A DNA stretch of 64,000 nt from Lytechinus pictus (lineage: Eukaryota; Echinodermata; Echinoidea; Temnopleuroida; Toxopneustidae). The DNA lies in NCBI RefSeq assembly GCF_037042905.1, contig NC_087259.1, positions 19,736,501 through 19,800,500 of the forward strand, given 5' to 3'. How positions within the stretch are numbered: position 1 is the first letter of the stretch; each line of letters opens with the position of its first letter. Shown one piece after another: positions 50,063-64,000 of this stretch. Under the pieces are notes generated by a model. The model saw only the letters and a list, made by a program, of their open reading frames with translations. It did no database searches and was not told the DNA's origin. A program made the position numbers and the translations under genes.

Positions 50063-50092
50063 TGCGTCATAATGCTTTTCGCGCATGACGCA
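50063..50092 (+). promoter_or_regulatory. Inverted TGCGTCAT pair upstream of the coiled-coil gene
   Basis: TGCGTCAT at 50063-50070 and its exact reverse complement ATGACGCA at 50085-50092, about 50-80 bases before the proposed ATG. A further TACGTCAT lies near 50000. These look like CRE/bZIP-type half sites. The assignment is by motif and position only. Confidence 0.3.
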
Positions 50093-50142
50093 GAAAACAA
50101 CTTAACAACACGATACCAGTGAGGATTAAACTGACATAGATT

Positions 50143-50158
50143 ATGAATGAACAAGGAG
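50143..50158 (+). CDS. Inferred first coding exon (MNEQG) of the unrecognised gene
   Basis: ATG AAT GAA CAA GGA G, followed by the donor GTAGGC. It leaves one base, which pairs with the AA opening the next exon to make Glu. An in-frame TAG sits two codons upstream. Evidence is frame and splice consensus only, since sixteen bases cannot be tested by similarity; another upstream exon is possible. Confidence 0.45.
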
Positions 50159-52636
50159 GTAGGCCTTTACTAAGTCACCAACATCATCCATGGATAAAAA
50201 TTAAGTTGCCAGATAGTATAATAATCATGACGTTGGAATTTATAACAGGTAAGACATGACTTTTTAGAAGACTATTAATAATCATCTGTCTGATCCGATT
50301 TAAAACAATGCCAAAATAGATAAGTTGCCGTTAGAATTTGATGTTTTAATTAACACTGTAACAGTTACAACAATCGATAAAAATGGTAATTGATTTCGAA
50401 GCCTCTTTCTGTTATTTAGGTGGGCTATAGTAAATATTATCATTGTACTTTCAGTTCATTTATTCGTTATGATCGCTTCTTGCCAAGGCCTATTAATTTT
50501 ATACATAGCTACAATTAACATTTTAGAAATCAAAATACAGATCCATTCTTATCATCTTAAACATGTCAGGAGACAAGCTTTCCAAAACTCGATGGCATTA
50601 TTCTTCGCAAATAATATCCTCATATTTTTGTTTTGACAAATCATTGACCCCTCCCCCCTCTCTTTCTCTATCTCTCTCTCCAGAATCTAACAATTGGAAG
50701 GTGACAGAGGCCCTCTACGAGCGACTGAGGAGGACCCAGCGCCGAGGAAAGAGTCGAGATAATGAGCTCATGGATCTTCTTAACGACCTCGTCAAATATA
50801 TTGAATGGTAAACAATAAAACAAAGAAATATGTTTTTAAAAAAAAGAGAATTCTTTTAAACAATAATTTGAATCGAAATCAGCATCGTTTTCATAGGAAG
50901 TCCACATTCTTTTTTACTGATGTCTTGGCTTTTTAACCGTAACATTCTTTAAACGTTTGCCGTATTATTCACCATGTCCATCTTTCAATCGACAATTTTT
51001 AGTTTCATCAATGAGGTTTTGAAATTTAACTCATCTTCATTATCAAAATAAAATTCAAAATCATAATCATCATCCCCATCATCACCATCATCATCACCAC
51101 CACCATGCACCATCACCATCATCATCATCATCACCATCATCACCACCACCATCATCAACATCACCACCACCATCATCATCATGACCATCATCATGACCAT
51201 CATGACCACCATCATCATCATCATCATCATCACCATCATCACCATCATCACCATCATCATCACCATCATCATCATCATCATCATCATCACCATCATCACC
51301 ACCATCATCACCATCATCATCACCATCATCATCACCATCATCATCATCACCATCACCATCATCACCATCACTATCATCATCATCATTATCATCACCATCA
51401 TCATCATCATCACCACCATCGTCATCATCATCACCATCATCATCATCATCACCATCATCACCATCATCATCACCACCACCATGCACCATCACCATCATCA
51501 TCATTACCGTCATCACCATCATCATCATTACCACCACCATCACCACCACCATCATCATCATCATCATCACCACCATCATCATCACCATCATCATCATCAT
51601 CATCATCACCATCATCACCACCATCATCACCATCACCATCACCATCATCATCACCATCATCATCACCATCATCACCATCATCATCACCATCATCACCATC
51701 ATCATCACCATCATCATCATCATCACCACCATCATTATCATCAACCTCATCCTCATCATCATCATCATCACCATCATCACCATCATCACCATCATCACCA
51801 TCATCACCATCATCATCATCATCACCACCATCATTATCATCAACCTCATCCTCATCATCATCATCATCATTATCATCATCATCATCATCATCATCACCAT
51901 CATTCATCTTCATTTTTGTTATACACTAGACAACAGGTTGTAGATGTGAACAATTTATTTAGCAAATTCAATCTCGTTGTGAATTTAGATGTTTAACATT
52001 TCTTTTCTTTGATTTGATTTCTTGAAAAGGCAAAGATATGTGGCTGGTCGTCGGAATCATAAATGGGATGAGAACCTACAACCGATGAACCAAGACCGAA
52101 ATGGCTACACCGACCACGAAATGATGCAAGACTTCAAGAAACTCAAAGCCGACGATGACCGCTCTCCAGTCGAGCCCGCCCTCATCGCCGAAGTGAAATC
52201 CGCTCACGAAGAATGCCAGATCCGTCAATTCGAGGTCGATGAGCTCGAGGTCTACCTGCAACACAAGCTGGGCGAGCTGGAGAAGGCACACGAGCTCTTC
52301 CGTGATCGCATGTGCGAGATCAAACGACTCTTTGGTCGCGCCCGTGCGCGTTCCACCGTGCGCACACGACCCGTGACATTCCCCGCTCACGAGCAGACGA
52401 CAGAGAGCAGTGAAAGCCCGCCAAAATCGAACCACCAAGTTTCAAGCGATTTCAGAGTAGGCTCCTTCGTTTGCGTGAATGAAGTGGAAGATAAACCAAC
52501 GCGCGTGATGGCTCCGCCCATCCCTAAAGATGTACTCGAACTGTCGCAGGAGAAATTCGGGAAGGAACGTCCTTCAAGATGGAAGAAGAGATGGAGTAGG
52601 GTCAAGAAATCTTTCAGGAGACGCAACAACAATTAA
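50143..52636 (+). CDS. Unrecognised three-exon gene, 248-residue coiled-coil protein with a basic C-terminus
   Basis: Exons 50143-50158, 50684-50807 and 52030-52636; both introns are GT-AG and phases match (one base, then two bases carried over). The start is the first ATG after an in-frame TAG at 50137-50139. Residues 10-47 are charged and helical (WKVTEALYERLRR... LMDLLNDLVKYIEW). Residues about 95-152 form a predicted coiled coil (EVDELEVYLQHKLGELEKAH). Residues 153-185 are Arg/Ser/Pro-rich, and 225-248 form a Trp/Lys/Arg tail (PSRWKKRWSRVKKSFRRR) that could be a nuclear-localisation or membrane-contacting segment. There is no signal peptide or transmembrane helix. I know no family for it and assign no function. 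Exon 3 has strongly GC-biased third positions compared with the flanks, which supports real coding. Confidence 0.75.
50684..50807 (+). CDS. Second exon of the unrecognised gene
   Basis: A long CT tract and CCAG precede it, and the donor is GAATG|GTAAAC. It encodes SNNWKVTEALYERLRR, then Arg-rich text and ELMDLLNDLVKYIEW, likely two amphipathic helices. The Trp codon is split TG|G across the next intron, and the downstream exon begins with the required G. Confidence 0.75.
51060..51905. repeat. CAT/CAC trinucleotide microsatellite, about 840 bases
   Basis: Almost pure CAT and CAC triplets on the plus strand (ATG/GTG on the other), with two internal copies of a CCACCACCATGCACCATCAC block near 51094 and 51471 and two ATCAACCTCATCCTCATC blocks near 51737 and 51838. 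The duplicated blocks suggest higher-order expansion. It lies wholly inside the 1222-base second intron of the coiled-coil gene. The long poly-His/Asp/Met frames here are artefacts. Confidence 0.97.
52030..52636 (+). CDS. Terminal exon of the unrecognised gene, coiled coil and basic tail
   Basis: Acceptor TTCTTGAAAAG after a pyrimidine-rich stretch; stop TAA at 52634-52636. 201 codons with clear C/G third-position preference. Heptad-like leucines run through the middle, followed by repeated Arg (GRARARSTVRTRP) and a polybasic end. It overlaps reverse-strand open frames that are only shadows of this one. Confidence 0.8.
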
Positions 52637-53062
52637 GAAACTCAACGGGGCAATAGGAAATCAGGATCAATTCGGGAAAAAATACCAGTTGAGCAATGAT
52701 GAATTTCGCACCGTCTTTCCCAAAAGGAGTGGAAATTGAATGGGGAAGTGAAAATAATTCGCATAACCATGTACTTCCGGAACCTGTGCTAGTTATTATA
52801 TTCTGCAGAAAAAAAAATTATCACTGAGAAACGACCATGCGTTATATTTTCTGAAAATATGTCAACTATGAACAATGACTGACAAGTTCATGGGGGGGGG
52901 GGCGTTCCCCAGTTGAATACTTAGTAAAAGCAAATATGTTTTATGCGCATGACTTGATTAAACGTTCACGTGAATTCAATATATGGAATATAAAACCAGA
53001 TGCTGAAGTTATGATCGTTAATGTATTTACTCATTTCAAGGAATGATGGTATACTAGTAATG

Positions 53063-53068
53063 AATAAA
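53063..53068 (+). promoter_or_regulatory. Candidate polyadenylation signal of the unrecognised gene
   Basis: AATAAA about 430 bases after the TAA, before a transposon remnant begins near 53.1 kb. It is the first canonical hexamer on this strand after the stop codon. Confidence 0.4.
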
Positions 53069-53099
53069 GGTGTATCACAAAACAGCCCATCCAAGGTCC

Positions 53100-53582
53100 C
53101 CATTAGTTTTCTCTGCTCTGTGATATGAGTTATATGCACAAGATAGTGATATGCAAATTAAGTCTATGTCCTATTTCCTTGGTATATTTTATGAATTGTT
53201 CAAATTTTCTGCACCTTTGGCTGGGAGACTCTTCATGAAATTACAGAAGGCTACAATGACAATTCAACAATACCAAGGAGGAATGAAACTTTTGTTTCAC
53301 ATTAATATGAGAAAACAAAAGTATTTCATATTTCATATAATAAAATACAAAAGAAGTAGTGAGTTGGTGACATCAGCTCCTCATTTGCACACTGACCAAG
53401 ATATGGATGTGCATATAACTGTTTTTAGTTGTTTTATAGAAATGAAGCAAAACTTTGAAATTAAAAAAAAAAAATTTCCTTATATTTTAAATGCAAGTTT
53501 GATATTTTCAGTGTTAAGCTTTTTTTTCAATGTTTTCTTCTTCTTCAAATCAGCTTGAAGTTTGGGAGGACCTCCCCTTTAA
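53100..53582. mobile_element. Degenerate family A element
   Basis: The right half retains CTCATTTGCACACTGACCA, ATGTGCATATAACTGTTTT and a final CCTCCCCTTTAA, in the same order as the right half of the 13930 copy. The left half is eroded. Lies between the 3' ends of the two convergent genes. Confidence 0.55.
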
Positions 53583-54940
53583 GTCAATTCTGGAGAATAA
53601 CTTCAATATTTGTACAACAGTTACAAGAAAAAGACTACTTACAATCTCAGATCATAATCAGTGAGAAAAGGAGCAAATGTTATAAAACCAACTATTCTTT
53701 TTTTCACAAAAACATATCAAATATTAAACTATGATATACCAGTCCTTTTTTTTTTTCTAGAAGTCAAAAACAAAATAAACAAGCTGCAGACAATTCTTCT
53801 CATTTATGTATTTTATTGAAAAATCTTCTGTTATAAAAACATCAGAATAAATAACTTCATATTAAAAGATAATTTACAAAAGAATATGCAGTCAAAATGC
53901 AAACAATTAACTTGTTCCAATTAATTAATCAGAGAATATACACCTAAAAGCACAAAATAGACACCTTGTCAAAAGTTAATGCTGTCTTTCAGAACAATTC
54001 CTGCTGTGCATCTTTCCAGAACATCTTACATTCTTCTCTTGTTTTCCCCAAGATGGATTGGAGTGTAAAGATAAGTGATCAACAGATGCATTCAGGATTC
54101 CTGTGAGAAAGGCAAAGCTCTGACTTTTACAAAGGTGTCTTCTGTTTATATCATTTACTTGAAAATAGTAAGAGAATGTGGGTAATGAACTTGGAGTAGT
54201 AGGTCCATGGTATGAACTATAAAGAGGTAGCAATATCTCCATGGAAGGCAGCATTTCGAAAGGAGATACAAAACATAAAAATCTACCACCAGACTTGATG
54301 GTAGTTTTGAGAATTACAATAAGGTTACAAATATAAACAAATTGTAACAATTATAAATATTGATTATTCAGCAAACTATTTACCGTTCGCTGAATGATTC
54401 CGATCCATACTCGAAAATTCTTTAACCCCCCCCCCCCCCCCCCGAACAGTTAAAATGAGTGCAAATCATTAGAGCCTTAAACATTTCAATGGACAATAAT
54501 ATTTACTCTTTCGGATTCTTGAAGTGATTTTAGCCTTTGCATTCTGTACGATAACATTTTACTGTAATTTTTCCCTGATTCCACTTTTGTCGTCGAGAAG
54601 TTCTCGCGTAAAGTTGAGATGAACTTGCAGCTCAGCGCGGAGGCGTGACGTTATAGGCTATCGATAGAAGGATCGGTATCACTCCTCTGAACCCAGCTCG
54701 GTTCAGCAGCCTTTTCACGCTCTCAACACCAACACCAAACATCGAACTTGAAATCACCCATTGTAACTCTTAGATGGTGCAATCAAAGAGCCTAAAGGTC
54801 ATCCCTGCAGTGCTATATCTATATGACAGACAACAATGCATGAGCACTGTGTAGTGTTTCATAACACTGTTCGTAAAGTCATACATGACTTTGGCATGAA
54901 ATGGAAGTGTTCTTAGGTCCTAAGAATCCAGAGTCGGACT

Positions 54941-54946
54941 TTTATT
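54941..54946 (-). promoter_or_regulatory. Candidate CDC7 polyadenylation signal
   Basis: AATAAA on the minus strand, about 220 bases past the CDC7 stop. Another AATAAA lies near 53808 on the same strand, so a 3' UTR running to about 53.8 kb is also possible. No transcript evidence is available. Confidence 0.4.
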
Positions 54947-55166
54947 GGGTCAAATTTGTCCGAAAATTTTGTCAAGCAAATTTTTTTTTGTTATTTTTGA
55001 CAGGGTGTGCAATGAATGCAAAGACTCCATAGATATATCATTTACCATAACAAAGGGTTAGCAGTCGTGTGTAAAGTCATGCAGAACTTACAAATAACTA
55101 TATGAAACGACCCTGACCATATAAAATGGAATGATCTGAAGCTAGATAGCGGAAGAAAAGTTAACA

Positions 55167-63855
<8,689 letters not shown>

Positions 63856-64000
63856 CTACAATATGAAATAAAAAGAGATACTTCAATTACATGTTCTGGT
63901 TCAGCTACATTATAAAGCACTTCAAGGCATTTAAATTATATTCATATTTCCATTCATTGAATTAATTATGTCTATAATATTTAAATATGAACAAGATGGC

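Noticed and set aside
51094-51929. Open frames of 147-274 codons rich in His, Asp, Met or Ser on both strands
   Set aside because: They are translations of the CAT/CAC microsatellite in every frame and lie within an intron.
53976-54350. 124-codon minus-strand frame beyond the CDC7 stop
   Set aside because: No family features or codon bias; more likely CDC7 3' UTR or intergenic sequence.

Overview
This window is nuclear DNA from an animal. Genes are split by GT-AG introns, base composition is AT-rich, and most of the sequence is short inverted-repeat transposons, tRNA-derived SINE pieces, microsatellites and long mononucleotide C/G runs. The CDC7 homologue, the repeat style and the foldback element with iterated 15-16-base units point to a marine invertebrate deuterostome, most likely an echinoderm such as a sea urchin. 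That placement is inference, because no species-diagnostic gene is present.

Positions 1 to about 49,900 are a gene-poor repeat landscape. It contains one intact tRNA-Val(AAC) gene (38841-38913, minus) and one candidate signal-peptide first exon on the minus strand near 23 kb. I found no long conserved coding region. Most of what can be read is MITE-like: elements beginning TTAAAGG that share an internal module (8.9, 13.9, 17.3, 46.2 kb), a GGCCCGTATTCTGAAG family (11.1, 20.8, 58.7 kb), hAT-like elements with 8-base target duplications (3.2 and 28.3 kb), and several foldback or palindromic elements (4.9, 12.7, 34.2 kb). Nested insertions are clear at 20.8-21.9 kb and 28.3-31.4 kb, and likely at about 39.6-39.9 kb.

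Positions 50,143-52,636 (+) hold a three-exon gene for a 248-residue protein I do not recognise. It has an N-terminal charged helical part, a central coiled coil and a strongly basic C-terminus. Its second intron carries roughly 840 bases of CAT/CAC trinucleotide repeat.

Positions 55,167-63,855 (-) hold eight exons of the cell-cycle kinase CDC7, running to the stop codon; the 5' end lies beyond the window. The two genes are tail to tail. Reading frames agree across every CDC7 splice junction and give 535 residues with all the catalytic motifs. The CDC7 introns contain two copies of one hairpin-bearing element family, one GGCCCGTATTCTG element and three SINE pieces.

The two genes have no evident functional link. 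CDC7 is the DBF4-dependent kinase that phosphorylates MCM at replication origins; the neighbour's role is unknown.
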